A stretch of DNA of 64,000 nucleotides from Pirellulaceae bacterium (GTDB taxonomy: Bacteria > Planctomycetota > Planctomycetia > Pirellulales > Pirellulaceae). The stretch is taken from contig JAKVCA010000002.1 in assembly GCA_022448315.1 (NCBI GenBank), forward strand, positions 3,149 through 67,148. The letters are read 5' to 3'. Below are positions 9,421 to 19,400 of the stretch, piece after piece. The notes below the pieces were generated by a model. That model worked only from the letters and a program-made list of their open reading frames with translations. It was not told the origin of the DNA and ran no database searches. The translations under genes and the position numbers were made by a program. Numbering within the stretch: the stretch's first letter is position 1; the number at the start of each line of letters is the position of its first letter.

Positions 9421-11094
9421 ATGGCTCGAAACACGAAAAACCGAGGTTCCCTGCTGCAACTGAAGCTGCTTGTGGTGGTGATCTTTTTGCCTGCAATTCT
9501 GGAAGCACAGGATGATCGAGCGCCCGAAATCCTGAGAGGTTCGGTGACGGCGGAACGAGAATGGTGGGACCTGAGGCATTATCGACTGGAGGTTGCATTT
9601 GATCCTAAGACCAAAAAGATTGCGGGATCAAATGCGATTCGTTTTAAAACGCTGAAACCGGGGAAGCGAATGCAGATCGACCTGCAGGAACCGCTTTCGA
9701 TCGACAGCGTGGTCCACGAGGGAGAATCTCTGCGTTTCGAGCGAAGTGGTTCCGTCTATTGGGTCGAGTTTCCCGAGGTTCTTCCAGCGGGTGAAACTTA
9801 CACAGTTCGAGTGTTTTATGGGGGCACTCCTCAGGAGAGCAAGAATCCTCCTTGGGAGGGAGGCATCAGTTGGAGAAAGGATAAGAATGGCAAACCCTTC
9901 GTCGCGACGACTTGTCAGGGGATTGGGGCAAGTATCTGGTGGCCCAACAAAGATCATGGCTACGATGAGCCCGATGAGGGAATGGAGATTTTGGCGACGG
10001 TTCCAGAGACACTCACGGCCGTTTCAAATGGCAGGTTGATCGAAACTCGGTCAGACGCCGACAAAAAAACCAGGACGTTCGTGTGGCGTGTGACCCAGCC
10101 GATCAACAACTACTGCGTCAACATCAACATCGGGGACTACGCGAACTACTCGGACACTTACGAAGGCGAAGCGGGAACCCTGACCATGGACTATTGGGTT
10201 CTCAGCTACCAGCTTGAAGTGGCTCAAAAGCACTTCAGGGAGGCACCCCGGGTGATCCGGGCTTTCGAGCACTGGTTCGGGAAGTATCCGTTTTACGAAG
10301 ACAGCTACAAACTGGTGGAGGTTCCCTATCTCGGCATGGAACATCAAAGTTCGGTGACCTACGGCAACGGTTATCAAAATGGTTACCGAGGCAGCGACCT
10401 GAGTCGAACGGGGGTGGGGATGAAGTTTGACTTCATCATCGTGCACGAATCCGGCCACGAGTGGTTTGGGAATAATGTCTCGATGAAAGATGTTGCTGAT
10501 ATGTGGATCCACGAGAGTTTCACGAATTACTCCGAAAACCTGTTTGTCGACTACCACTTCTCAAAAGAGGAAGCGGAGGATTACGTCATCGGTTGCCGTC
10601 GGCTCGTGCGAAATGACCGCCCCATCATTGGTGAGTACGGCAAAAATCAGGCAGGCTCCGGAGACATGTACTACAAGGGGGGCAACATGCTGCACACCCT
10701 GCGACACATCATCGATGACGACGAAAAGTGGCGAAAAATGCTTCGTGGGCTCAATGAGACATTCTGGCACAGCACGGTGACGACAGAGCAGGTGGAGGGC
10801 TACCTCATTTCAAAGTCCGGCATCGATCTTCGTGGGTATTTTGACCAGTATCTCCGCACGACCGATATTCCTGTGCTTGCCTATAAAACAGAAGGAAAGC
10901 AGTTGACCTATCAATTTGAAAAAGCGGTCGAAAATCTGACGTTCCCCGTCCGTGTCAACGTGAATGGGGAGTCGCGATGGATTCATCCTTCATCTGACCC
11001 TCAAGTCATGACCATGGACGAGCCGATCAAGGCGTTCGAAGTCGATCGAAACTTCTACATTTTGAGTCGGGATATCCAGGCGGCCGATCAGTAA
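9421..11094 (+). CDS. M1 family zinc metallopeptidase, short form (557 aa)
   Basis: The N-terminus (residues 1-30) is a signal peptide ending near LEAQ. The substrate-binding exopeptidase motif GMEHQ is at 305-309. The zinc site HESGH is at 342-346, with the third ligand Glu365 exactly 18 residues after HExxH, as in gluzincin aminopeptidases. The following NYSENLFVDY fits the catalytic helix. The N-terminal beta-saddle (residues 45-250) includes HYRLEVAFDPKTKKIAGS. The protein ends soon after the catalytic domain and has no ERAP1-C-like superhelix, so it is shorter than PepN (about 870 residues). It likely hydrolyses N-terminal residues of peptides in the periplasm or outside the cell. It appears monocistronic, with a spacer of 223 bases after it. 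Confidence 0.92.
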   Translation: MARNTKNRGSLLQLKLLVVVIFLPAILEAQDDRAPEILRGSVTAEREWWDLRHYRLEVAFDPKTKKIAGSNAIRFKTLKPGKRMQIDLQEPLSIDSVVHEGESLRFERSGSVYWVEFPEVLPAGETYTVRVFYGGTPQESKNPPWEGGISWRKDKNGKPFVATTCQGIGASIWWPNKDHGYDEPDEGMEILATVPETLTAVSNGRLIETRSDADKKTRTFVWRVTQPINNYCVNINIGDYANYSDTYEGEAGTLTMDYWVLSYQLEVAQKHFREAPRVIRAFEHWFGKYPFYEDSYKLVEVPYLGMEHQSSVTYGNGYQNGYRGSDLSRTGVGMKFDFIIVHESGHEWFGNNVSMKDVADMWIHESFTNYSENLFVDYHFSKEEAEDYVIGCRRLVRNDRPIIGEYGKNQAGSGDMYYKGGNMLHTLRHIIDDDEKWRKMLRGLNETFWHSTVTTEQVEGYLISKSGIDLRGYFDQYLRTTDIPVLAYKTEGKQLTYQFEKAVENLTFPVRVNVNGESRWIHPSSDPQVMTMDEPIKAFEVDRNFYILSRDIQAADQ

Positions 11095-11317
11095 ATTGAG
11101 TTCCAGTAACTTGCCTCCCCGATAACGATCCTTCGCGTCAACGTATTCTCGCTTCAGTCTCGGTGGTGGCATCCTTCGATGGCTCGCGACATCTTTAAGT
11201 TTGAGACGCCGATGACCGAAGCCGCAAAGTGACATGAGTGATTGTTGCCTGTTACACTGATGCCCCACTTGTTTAAGCACTTTATGGAACGCCATTCCTT
11301 CAAGAGGATCTGTTTTC

Positions 11318-12295
11318 ATGCCGCAACGATTTTTTTCAACATCGAACAAGCGCCCTTGGTTGGTGAACTTGACCACAGGCTTCACTTTTGTCGCGTTGGT
11401 CATGGTTATCGGTTCTTTGAGTGACGCTGATGAACCCATTCGGCACTCGTTCCTTGGGGTAGGTAAAGCGAACCAGGTGGTGATCGTTGGCGAAGACAAT
11501 CAGATCAAGTGGAAATATGGAGTTCCAGCGAGCGATGGATGGGTGCTGCCCAACGGGCATGTGTTACTTGCTCTGTATGGGACGCCCGAGTTTCCGAATG
11601 GTGGAATTCTGCAAGTCGATCCAAAAACGGACGAAGTCATTTTTCAATACAAGGGTCAGCAGAAGGAGACAAGTACCGTATTGCCTGTGGCAGGCGATCA
11701 GTATCTGGTGACGGAATTGGGCCCTGAACCTCGAGCTGTGGTGGTGAACCGGGAGGGAGAGATTGTCAAAAAGACGATTCTCGATTGTCAAAAACAAAAC
11801 TTTCACATGCAAACTCGGATGTTGCGTGTGCTGCCCAACGGAAACTATCTCGTCCCGCACCTGCTTGATTTCGCCGTCAAAGAATACGATCCGACCACGG
11901 GGAAGGTCCTGAAAAGTTTTCCGACGGATGACCGTGGCCGTGAGAAACGTGACTGGCCGTTTACCGCGATTCGGCTTGAAAATGGAAATACGTTGATCGG
12001 TTGCACGAACGGCAACCGGGTCATCGAAGTCGACGGCGACGGCAAGATCGTCTGGAGTGTCGACAATGACGATCTGGGTGAGCCGCTCATCGACGATGCG
12101 TGCGGTATTCAACGTTTGCCCAATGGAAACACCGTGATTTCGAGTTATCACGCCTCCGGGGATCGCGTCAAACTTCTGGAAGTGACCCCGGAGAAGAAGG
12201 TGGTCTGGCGCTACACTGGGATGTCAGCAGGTTTTCATCATTTTCAGATATTGACCACCAACGGTCAGCCGGTGAAACCAAATACGTGGAAGTGA
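11318..12295 (+). CDS. Exported PQQ-like beta-propeller repeat protein (325 aa)
   Basis: The N-terminal hydrophobic segment (residues 17-35, ending SLSDADE) is a signal peptide or anchor. The rest shows repeated blades of the form LPNGHVLLA, LPNGNYLVP, LENGNTLIG, LPNGNTVIS followed by W-x-x-x-x lines (IKWKYG, IVWSVD, VVWRYTG), the pattern of a PQQ-like/quinoprotein or arylsulfotransferase-type propeller. No PQQ-enzyme catalytic residues are evident, so a binding or scaffolding function is as likely as catalysis. An AGAGGA Shine-Dalgarno element sits about 10 bases before the ATG. There is no operon partner within 200 bases on either side. The stop codon lies in the loop of a perfect 7-bp inverted repeat. 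Confidence 0.82.
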   Translation: MPQRFFSTSNKRPWLVNLTTGFTFVALVMVIGSLSDADEPIRHSFLGVGKANQVVIVGEDNQIKWKYGVPASDGWVLPNGHVLLALYGTPEFPNGGILQVDPKTDEVIFQYKGQQKETSTVLPVAGDQYLVTELGPEPRAVVVNREGEIVKKTILDCQKQNFHMQTRMLRVLPNGNYLVPHLLDFAVKEYDPTTGKVLKSFPTDDRGREKRDWPFTAIRLENGNTLIGCTNGNRVIEVDGDGKIVWSVDNDDLGEPLIDDACGIQRLPNGNTVISSYHASGDRVKLLEVTPEKKVVWRYTGMSAGFHHFQILTTNGQPVKPNTWK

Positions 12296-12302
12296 CTTCC
12301 AC
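12286..12302 (+). repeat. Perfect 7-bp inverted repeat centred on the stop codon of the propeller gene
   Basis: GTGGAAG and CTTCCAC flank TGA, the stop codon of the gene ending at 12295. No T-tract follows, so this is not a standard intrinsic terminator. It could slow 3'-end decay or be chance. Confidence 0.4.
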
Positions 12303-12588
12303 AGCCGCTGGCGTCGCGGAAGCAGGCAATTTTCTCTTGCAAAGCCTATATTAAATCTCGTTGATTGGAACGACTGGACTTTGGGAGTTCCGTTAGCCGA
12401 CAGGTTAATGCAGTACGAGTCTGGAATGTTGGTCATTTTTGAGCCGTCGTCCAAGATTTCAGTCGGGAAGGCGAAACGTTATTCTTCACGGACGATCTGG
12501 TTTTCCGTGAGTTCCTTTTCCACCGACCATTGAAGTTGAAGCTCGAGATTGGTCATCTTAGAGGTGCCTTAAGCAGGAGTGATCCCCG

Positions 12589-13374
12589 ATGAATAGCCAC
12601 GAAGTCGACTATGAAGTTTTTGGCGATGACATGCAAATCGTTGAAGTCGAACTCGATCCCGGCGAGACGGTCATCGCTGAGGCGGGAGCGATGAACTACA
12701 TGGAAGAGGGGATCACCTTCGAGGCAAAGATGGGGGATGGTTCAGAGCCGCAGCAGGGTTTCGTGCAAAAAATGATTTCTGCGGCAGGCCGCTCGTTGAC
12801 TGGCGAATCGATTTTCATGACCCACTTCACTAACGAAGGATTCGGAAAAAGACGCGTCGCGTTCGCCGCCCCTTATCCCGGAAAGATTATTCCGCTGGAT
12901 CTCGCGGAAATCGGCGGTTCGATGACCTGTCAGAAAGATGCATTCCTTTGCGCGGCGCTCGGAACCAAGGTTTCAATCGCATTTCAAAAACGGCTTGGAG
13001 CAGGTTTTTTCGGAGGCGAAGGCTTCATCCTCCAAAAACTGGTCGGGGACGGTAAGGCATTCGTTCACGCCGGTGGGACGGTGATCAAAAAGGAGCTTCG
13101 GGGTGAGACTCTGCGGGTCGATACCGGTTGTTTGGTCGCATTCACCGAGGGCATTGAATACAACATTGAGCGAGCGGGAAGTCTGAAATCGATGTTCTTC
13201 GGCGGTGAAGGGCTCTTTTTGGCGACGCTTAAAGGTCATGGGACGGTGTTGTTGCAGAGCCTGCCATTCTCTCGTCTCGCAGACCGCGTGATACAACACG
13301 CACCCGCAGCAGGAGGCTCAAACAAAGGGGAAGGTTCGGTCCTTGGTGGACTTGGGAATCTGTTTGGCGATTGA
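12589..13374 (+). CDS. AIM24/TIGR00266 family protein (261 aa)
   Basis: It has no signal peptide. The sequence follows the TIGR00266/AIM24 pattern: [28 protein letters not shown] at the N-terminus (Pro-Gly-Glu-x-x-x-Ala-Glu-x-Gly-Ala-Met), [28 protein letters not shown], a Gly-rich segment [34 protein letters not shown] and [14 protein letters not shown]. These form a duplicated beta-helix-like fold related to the mitochondrial AIM24 and tryptophan RNA-binding attenuator-like superfamily. The biochemical role is unknown; the family is usually cytosolic and widespread. The last about 20 residues are Gly/Ser-rich. A CAGGAG element about 10 bases before the ATG supports the start. It is transcribed alone, with a weak hairpin plus T-rich tract just after the stop. 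Confidence 0.92.
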   Translation: MNSHEVDYEVFGDDMQIVEVELDPGETVIAEAGAMNYMEEGITFEAKMGDGSEPQQGFVQKMISAAGRSLTGESIFMTHFTNEGFGKRRVAFAAPYPGKIIPLDLAEIGGSMTCQKDAFLCAALGTKVSIAFQKRLGAGFFGGEGFILQKLVGDGKAFVHAGGTVIKKELRGETLRVDTGCLVAFTEGIEYNIERAGSLKSMFFGGEGLFLATLKGHGTVLLQSLPFSRLADRVIQHAPAAGGSNKGEGSVLGGLGNLFGD

Positions 13375-13380
13375 GCACCG

Positions 13381-13407
13381 GGAGCGATTGTGCTCCGTTT
13401 CTTTCTT
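13381..13407 (+). terminator. Possible weak intrinsic terminator after the AIM24-type gene
   Basis: GGAGC (13381-13385) pairs with GCTCC (13392-13396) around a 6-base loop. A T-rich run (GTTTCTTTCTT) follows directly. It begins 6 bases after the stop codon. The stem is short, so strength is doubtful. Confidence 0.4.
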
Positions 13408-13463
13408 GGAGCCAATTCTGAAGGATTTCGGCAGGCAAGCGGGCGTTGCATGCTCGTTTTGCC

Positions 13464-15062
13464 TTATGGAGGGCTGCCCGACGGACGCAGTTGGGGCGTC
13501 GCGGTGGGGCCATGGATTTCAAGGATCTCGGGTCCCTCGTCTTGCCTGACGAATCGAACACGATCGATGGCCATTGCCCGCGGCTCGGTCGCCTTCAGAC
13601 TGTAATGACGGTGGTAAACAATAAAGAACTCTCGACCGTCAGGTGAGCGAGCGAAGTCATGGTGGGCAGCGCCGTGCGCGTAGGAAGTTGATTTCATCAC
13701 CGGATTATGTTCGTGCTTGGTCCAGGGGCCGAGGGGGGACTCGGAGGTCGCATAGCCCACAGCATAATGCGGACTTTCGAAGTGACTCCCTGAGTAGGTC
13801 AGGTAATACGTCCCACTGTGCTTGAGAATGACAGGACCTTCGACGATGTTACCTCGGTGCCGTTCCCATGGAGCATCCGCATGGATCATCCGGGTTCGAG
13901 TCTCGGGTCGGAGTGTGACCATGTCTTCGGAAAGTTCAGCGCCCCAGATCTCGTTTCCGCCATCGAAGGTGACGTAATAGAAGTACATCTTCCCATCGTC
14001 GTCCCGAAATACGTGTGCATCGATTCGGATGGATTCGGGTTCCATCGGCAGGAGTCCGATCTGCTTGAAAGGTCCTGAGGGATTGGTTGATCTTGCCACG
14101 CAAACACGGGTGTCAGCTGAATAGTAAAGGTAAAAGACGCCTGCTTTCTCGATGATGTCGGGAGCCCAGAATCTTGACTTGCCCCAACTTTCACTTTGTT
14201 TGATGACAAAGCCTCGGTCCGTCCACTGGGTCAGATCGGTGGACGTATAGAGGCGTATTCCCCTCGCCATCAGTGGATGGTCGCGCGAGTAAGTGCAATA
14301 GGCGTAATAGGTCCCCTCATGAAGAAGTAGGGCGGGGTCAGCACATCCACCTTGGACCGGGTTGGTGTAAGCACTGGAAGGGACGTCGGGGGTTGGTTGA
14401 GAGAGCACCAAATCCTTGAATTCGGCTCGCTTGCCCAATACCCGGAGACCGATGCTGCCCGAGGTGTAGCGGTTATCGATTCCGTCAAACTTGGGGAAGT
14501 CGGTTTCGACGATCGGGTGATCATTGATCCATGCCTGAAAATGGTGGTCGATGACCCTCACTCTGAAATGGAACCATCGGTCTGCGGGGACGGCGGCAGA
14601 ACGTGTGGCAATGGAAGTCCAGTTATGATCGGCAGCACCCCAGATGAACTCGTTTTTTTCTGCATGCATCCCGATGTAATAGCCCCGATAGCCATCGAGC
14701 GACTCGTCAATGTCGGAGGCTCGAAAAAACAAACCGGCTTGAGTATTCGCTTCGGCTCGAATGCTTACCTGAAGCTCAAAGTTCTTCACATTGACATCAC
14801 GCAACACGCTCTTGGCAGGCCCCTGTGCATGGGCGACGAGTTGGTTGCCACGGACGTGCCAAGTCCCTCCATAAGCGGACCAGCGGTCAGGATTTTCTTC
14901 CCTCACGATCGTCGAAAAAACGAAATCTGAGCTCGGTTTAACTCCTTGCGCATTCACTTGAGGTGGATGAAACAGGAGTGCGAAGGCCAAAGTGAGACAC
15001 CAGAAAACAATGTTGATCACGGACTCGAGCCGTTTAAACGCTCGTTTAAAATGCGGTGACAT
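13464..15062 (-). CDS. Exported glycoside hydrolase family 43 enzyme with N-terminal laminin-G-like domain (532 aa)
   Basis: The signal peptide is at residues 17-39 (ending VNAQG). Residues 45-225 form a concanavalin-like (DUF1080/LamG-type) domain: WSAYGGTWHVRGNQLVA, QAGLFFRASD, GSIGLRVLGKRAEFKDL. Residues 230-530 are a five-bladed GH43 propeller. Candidate catalytic residues are base Asp242 (CADPAL), pKa modulator Asp348 (RIDAHVFRDDDG) and acid Glu408 (NIVEGPVI); the SRFWAPDI segment is also conserved. Likely activities are arabinofuranosidase, xylosidase or galactosidase; the family is too broad to choose. The ATG at 15060-15062 gives the signal peptide. It is divergent from the sialidase with only 75 bases between starts, so the two are probably controlled together and act on the same glycan. 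Confidence 0.9.
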   Translation of the reverse strand: MSPHFKRAFKRLESVINIVFWCLTLAFALLFHPPQVNAQGVKPSSDFVFSTIVREENPDRWSAYGGTWHVRGNQLVAHAQGPAKSVLRDVNVKNFELQVSIRAEANTQAGLFFRASDIDESLDGYRGYYIGMHAEKNEFIWGAADHNWTSIATRSAAVPADRWFHFRVRVIDHHFQAWINDHPIVETDFPKFDGIDNRYTSGSIGLRVLGKRAEFKDLVLSQPTPDVPSSAYTNPVQGGCADPALLLHEGTYYAYCTYSRDHPLMARGIRLYTSTDLTQWTDRGFVIKQSESWGKSRFWAPDIIEKAGVFYLYYSADTRVCVARSTNPSGPFKQIGLLPMEPESIRIDAHVFRDDDGKMYFYYVTFDGGNEIWGAELSEDMVTLRPETRTRMIHADAPWERHRGNIVEGPVILKHSGTYYLTYSGSHFESPHYAVGYATSESPLGPWTKHEHNPVMKSTSYAHGAAHHDFARSPDGREFFIVYHRHYSLKATEPRAMAIDRVRFVRQDEGPEILEIHGPTATPQLRPSGSPP

Positions 15063-15137
15063 TTGATAATCCGTTCTCGATATTGAAAGATATTGACACG
15101 GTAATCATGGCAGCGTGTGCGTTGGAGGGTAGAACGA

Positions 15138-16373
15138 ATGCAACAGCAGGTGGCAACAAGATATGATCTCGCTCGAAAAACTCGGTATGCCCGGCTTCGA
15201 CTCATGATGAGCCTGCTCTTCGCATACGGAAGTCTGGGGCTCACACTTGGGGTGATGCCCGTAAAAGGTTTTGCCGAGGATCGGCCATTTGTTGTCATTC
15301 ATCGGCAGGGAGAGAATGACTGTCATACCTTCCGAATTCCAGCCATCACGGTGACGAACCAGGGAACGCTGTTGGCGGTCTATGATATGCGATATCGAAG
15401 CCGTCGGGATCTTCAGGGTCACATGGATATTGGACTCTCTCGATCGACCGATGGTGGAAAGACCTGGGAAGCGCCCAAGCCAATCATGGACATGGGTACC
15501 TACGGAGGACTCCCTGAGGATCAGAATGGCTGTTCAGATCCTAACATTCTTGTCGACAAAGAAACGGGTGACATCTGGGTGTGTGCCGTGTGGACTCACG
15601 GAAAGCCAGGAACCCATCAATGGCGAGGACGCGGATCTGAGCCCGGTCTCGAATTGCATCAATCCACCCAGTTCATGATGGTTCGCTCCAGTGATGATGG
15701 TCAGTCTTGGTCAAAACCGGAAAACTGGACCTCTCGACTTAAAAATCCCAAGTGGCACCTGTTTGCTCCCGCACCGGGGAACGGGATCACGATGAAAAAT
15801 GGGACGTTGGTCATTCCCACCGATGGTCGTGACGAAGAAGGATTACCCTTTTCAAACCTGCTTTGGAGTCAGGATCACGGTGAGACCTGGTCGTTGTCTT
15901 CGCCCGCTCGCTCAGACACCACCGAGTGTGCGGTGGCAGAACTCTCTGATGGAACATTGATGCTGAACATGCGGGACAATCGAAATCGAGGTGATAAAAC
16001 GGCGAGCAATGGTCGGGCGGTCAGCATCACAGCGAATCTGGGGGAAACATGGAGAGTGCATTCCTCGGACCATCGGAGCCTTCCCGAACCGGTCTGTATG
16101 GCGAGTTTGATTTCACACACACTCAGTGACGGTCGTCACATTCTGTTTTTTTCCAACCCAAATCACCGTTCCAAGCGTAAAAACATGACGGTCAGGATGA
16201 GCTTGGACGACGGGAAAACATGGACCAAGTCGGTCCTTTTGGATGAAGCCGGCGGCGCCTACAGTTCGCTCGTCATGGTCAATTCCAGTACCCTTGGAAT
16301 TCTCTATGAATCTTCACGAGCAGATATGGTTTTCCAGAAAATTGCTCTGCATGAATTTGGACTGTCATTTTGA
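15138..16373 (+). CDS. Exo-alpha-sialidase-like enzyme (GH33-type six-bladed propeller, 411 aa)
   Basis: Residues 22-48 form the signal or anchor segment. The sialidase signature F-R-I-P is at 65-68 and is followed by at least four Asp-box repeats (S-x-D-x-G-x-T-W): STDGGKTW at 103-110, SSDDGQSW, SQDHGETW and SLDDGKTW. A catalytic-type Tyr/Glu arrangement is plausible (TTECAVAEL, GGAYSSLV) but not provable by eye. Known relatives release terminal sialic acid; in environmental Planctomycetota such proteins may act on other acidic sugars. The start at 15138 is set by a strong GGAGGG box at 15124-15129; an internal ATG pair near 15204 is the alternative. It is divergent with the GH43 gene, and the PSCyt1 gene follows 112 bases downstream in the same direction. 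Confidence 0.88.
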   Translation: MQQQVATRYDLARKTRYARLRLMMSLLFAYGSLGLTLGVMPVKGFAEDRPFVVIHRQGENDCHTFRIPAITVTNQGTLLAVYDMRYRSRRDLQGHMDIGLSRSTDGGKTWEAPKPIMDMGTYGGLPEDQNGCSDPNILVDKETGDIWVCAVWTHGKPGTHQWRGRGSEPGLELHQSTQFMMVRSSDDGQSWSKPENWTSRLKNPKWHLFAPAPGNGITMKNGTLVIPTDGRDEEGLPFSNLLWSQDHGETWSLSSPARSDTTECAVAELSDGTLMLNMRDNRNRGDKTASNGRAVSITANLGETWRVHSSDHRSLPEPVCMASLISHTLSDGRHILFFSNPNHRSKRKNMTVRMSLDDGKTWTKSVLLDEAGGAYSSLVMVNSSTLGILYESSRADMVFQKIALHEFGLSF

Positions 16374-16485
16374 CTTTCCAAATGAATCCACCGCCAGATA
16401 GACTGATATGTCAGAAAAGTTCAGACAGATGCTTGCCAGGATTTTTGCCCACCTTCACCCCTGCCTTTCTCGAGTTCAATGTCCT

Positions 16486-19400
16486 ATGAGTTCGTCGAGT
16501 TTCCGTCGGTTTCCCGTCAACCTTCTTTTGCTTGCTGCGATCTTTGCAGTGACCGTCGAGTCGTTGTCCGCGGAAGAATCGAATCGAATTGAGTTTGGGC
16601 GAGACATTTTGCCCATCCTTTCCGATCGTTGCTTCCAGTGTCACGGACCCGACGAGGCGCAGCGAGAATCCAACCTCAGGTTGGACCTGAAGGAAGAGGC
16701 ATTTTCCGAAGCAGACTCCGGGGAGGTTGCGATCCAACCCGGGGATGCTTCAAAGAGTCCGCTCATCTCGCGGATCACGCACGAAGATCCAGATCTGCTG
16801 ATGCCTCCGCCCGAATCAGGTTTGACGCTTAGCGAGGAGGAGATTCAGAAGCTACGAAAATGGATCGATCAGGGCGCTAAGTGGGAGCAGCATTGGGCCT
16901 TCGTTCCCCCCAAAAATCCAAAAGTTCCGCGGCCGGTTTCAGATTGGGCGACTCGAAATCCGATTGACCATTTTATTCACGAAGGGGTTCAATCGGCGGG
17001 GCTGACGCCACAGCCAGAAGCAGATAAAGAGACACTGCTTCGTCGAGTCACGTTGGACCTGACCGGTTTGCCACCCACCATTGAGGAGATGGATGATTTT
17101 CTGGCGGACGACACGCCCGAGGCCTACGAAAAGGTGGTGGACCGACTGCTGAAATCGGACCGCTACGGTGAACATATGGCGCGGGTCTGGCTGGATGCGG
17201 CCCGTTATGCAGATACCCACGGGCTCCACTTGGACAATGAGCGGCAGATCTGGCCCTATCGGGACTGGGTGATCAAGTCCTTCAACCGGAATATGCCCTT
17301 CGACGAATTCACCATTGAGCAGCTGGCTGGAGACCTTTTGCCTGCACCCAATCTTGGACAAAAAGTGGCAACCGGGTTCAATCGGTGCAACGTGACGACC
17401 AGTGAAGGTGGGTCGATCGATGAAGAGTACTATGTTCGTTATGCCGTCGACCGAGTGGAAACGACATCGACCGTGTGGTTGGGTTTGACTGCAGGATGCG
17501 CCGCCTGTCATGACCATAAATTCGATCCGTTGACTCAAAAAGAGTTCTATCAACTCTTCTCTTATTTTTTCAGCTTGACCGAAAAAGCGATGGACGGAAA
17601 TGCGTTGCTTCCGCCCCCAGCCATCAAAGTGCCGACGGACGAACAGCGAGTTCAACAGCAAAACCTCAACGAAGAGTTGACGCGTTTACGTGCGGAGATA
17701 AGAAAAAGGCTTGACGAATACGTCTACCAGGATCCCAGGTCGGATGTCGAATTGCCGACGCTTCAAAGATCGGATCGAATCTGGTTTGACGATGAACTTC
17801 CTGCAGGTGCGGTACCCCAGGGCAATGGTGAGAACCCGTGGAAGTTTGTTAGTGGCGAGGAACATCCTGTATTCAGCGGAGAGACCGCTTCGGTTCGAAC
17901 CGGAGAGGGTTTGACTCAGCACTTCTTTACCGGTGCAACCGAGCCACTGATGATTGGGGACAATGACTCGTTGTTTGCCTACGTTTATCTTGATCCTGAT
18001 AATCCTCCGGAAACCGTCCAACTTCAATTCAACGATGGTTCATGGGAGCACCGTGCGTACTGGGGTGCAGATAAGGGACATGGCGCTGGTCGAAACAACG
18101 CATCGAATCTGAAAATGGGCGAGTTGCCTGCCACCGGTGAGTGGGTCAGGCTCGAAGTTCCTGCGGCTTCGGTGGGCCTGAATTCCGGTGCAAAGCTTAA
18201 TGGTTGGGCCTTTACCCAATTCGGCGGTACGGTGCATTGGGACTCGCCCGGGATTGTGACGATTGCCCCGTTGTCGGCAGAGCAACTCGCTTCGCAGAAC
18301 ATCTGGGAGTTGTACCTGAAAGAGGTGAAGCAGGGAGGCCTGCCGGGCGAGGTTCAGAAAGCACTGGATGTGGCGTCTGGGGATCGGAACGAGGGGCAAC
18401 TGAAGGCCATTCGTGATCACTATCTCAAGCAAGTCAATCCGGAATCGACTCAATATTTCGCCGAATCACTCAAGCAGGAGCAAGATCGCACCAACGAACT
18501 GAACACGCTCAACGGTGCAATTCCGTCTTCGTTGATCATGGAGGAACGAGCGGAACCTCGGCAGGCGCACATTCTGGAACGCGGAGAATATACGCTCAAG
18601 CGAGACCCTGTTTCTTCGGCGACTCCCGAATGGCTTGGCCCTCAACCTGAGGAGTCTCCCAACAATCGACTGGGGCTTGCCAAGTGGCTCATGAATCCAG
18701 AGCATCCTTTGACCGCAAGGGTGACCGTGAATCGGTACTGGCAGCACTACTTTGGCACCGGTCTGGTCAAAACTTCCGAGGACTTTGGTATTCAGGGCGA
18801 ACGTCCCTCGCATCCGGAGTTGCTTGACTGGCTCGCTCTGGATTTCATCGATTCAGGGTGGGATGTTCGCCGAATGCAAAAGCAGATCGTGATGTCGGCG
18901 ACTTATCGTCAGGCATCGCGGGTGACACCTGAGCAGTTAAGCATCGATCCTGAAAATCGTCTGCTATCACGCGGACCAAGGTTTCGGCTCGATGCTGAAA
19001 TCATCCGTGACCAGGCGCTCTACGTGAGTGGACTGATGCACGGCGTTCTGGGAGGCCCGAGTGTCAAGCCTTACCAACCCGCCGGTTTGTGGAAACCGGT
19101 CGGCTTTGGCGGAAGCAATACCTCGGTGTTCAAGCAGGATTCGGGCGAAAAGCTCTATCGTCGCAGTATGTATACCTTTTGGAAACGAACATCGCCGCCA
19201 CCAAGCATGACCACGTTTGACGCGCCAGATCGCGAAACGTGTCAGGTTCGGCGGGCAAGAACCAACACGCCGTTACAGGCGTTGGTGTTGATGAATGATG
19301 TTCAGTTCATCGAGGCGGCACGTAAGTTTGCCGAACGTATTCTGCGCAACGGTGGCGAGTCTGATGAGCAGCGTCTGGTATACGCATTCCGGTCCATCGT

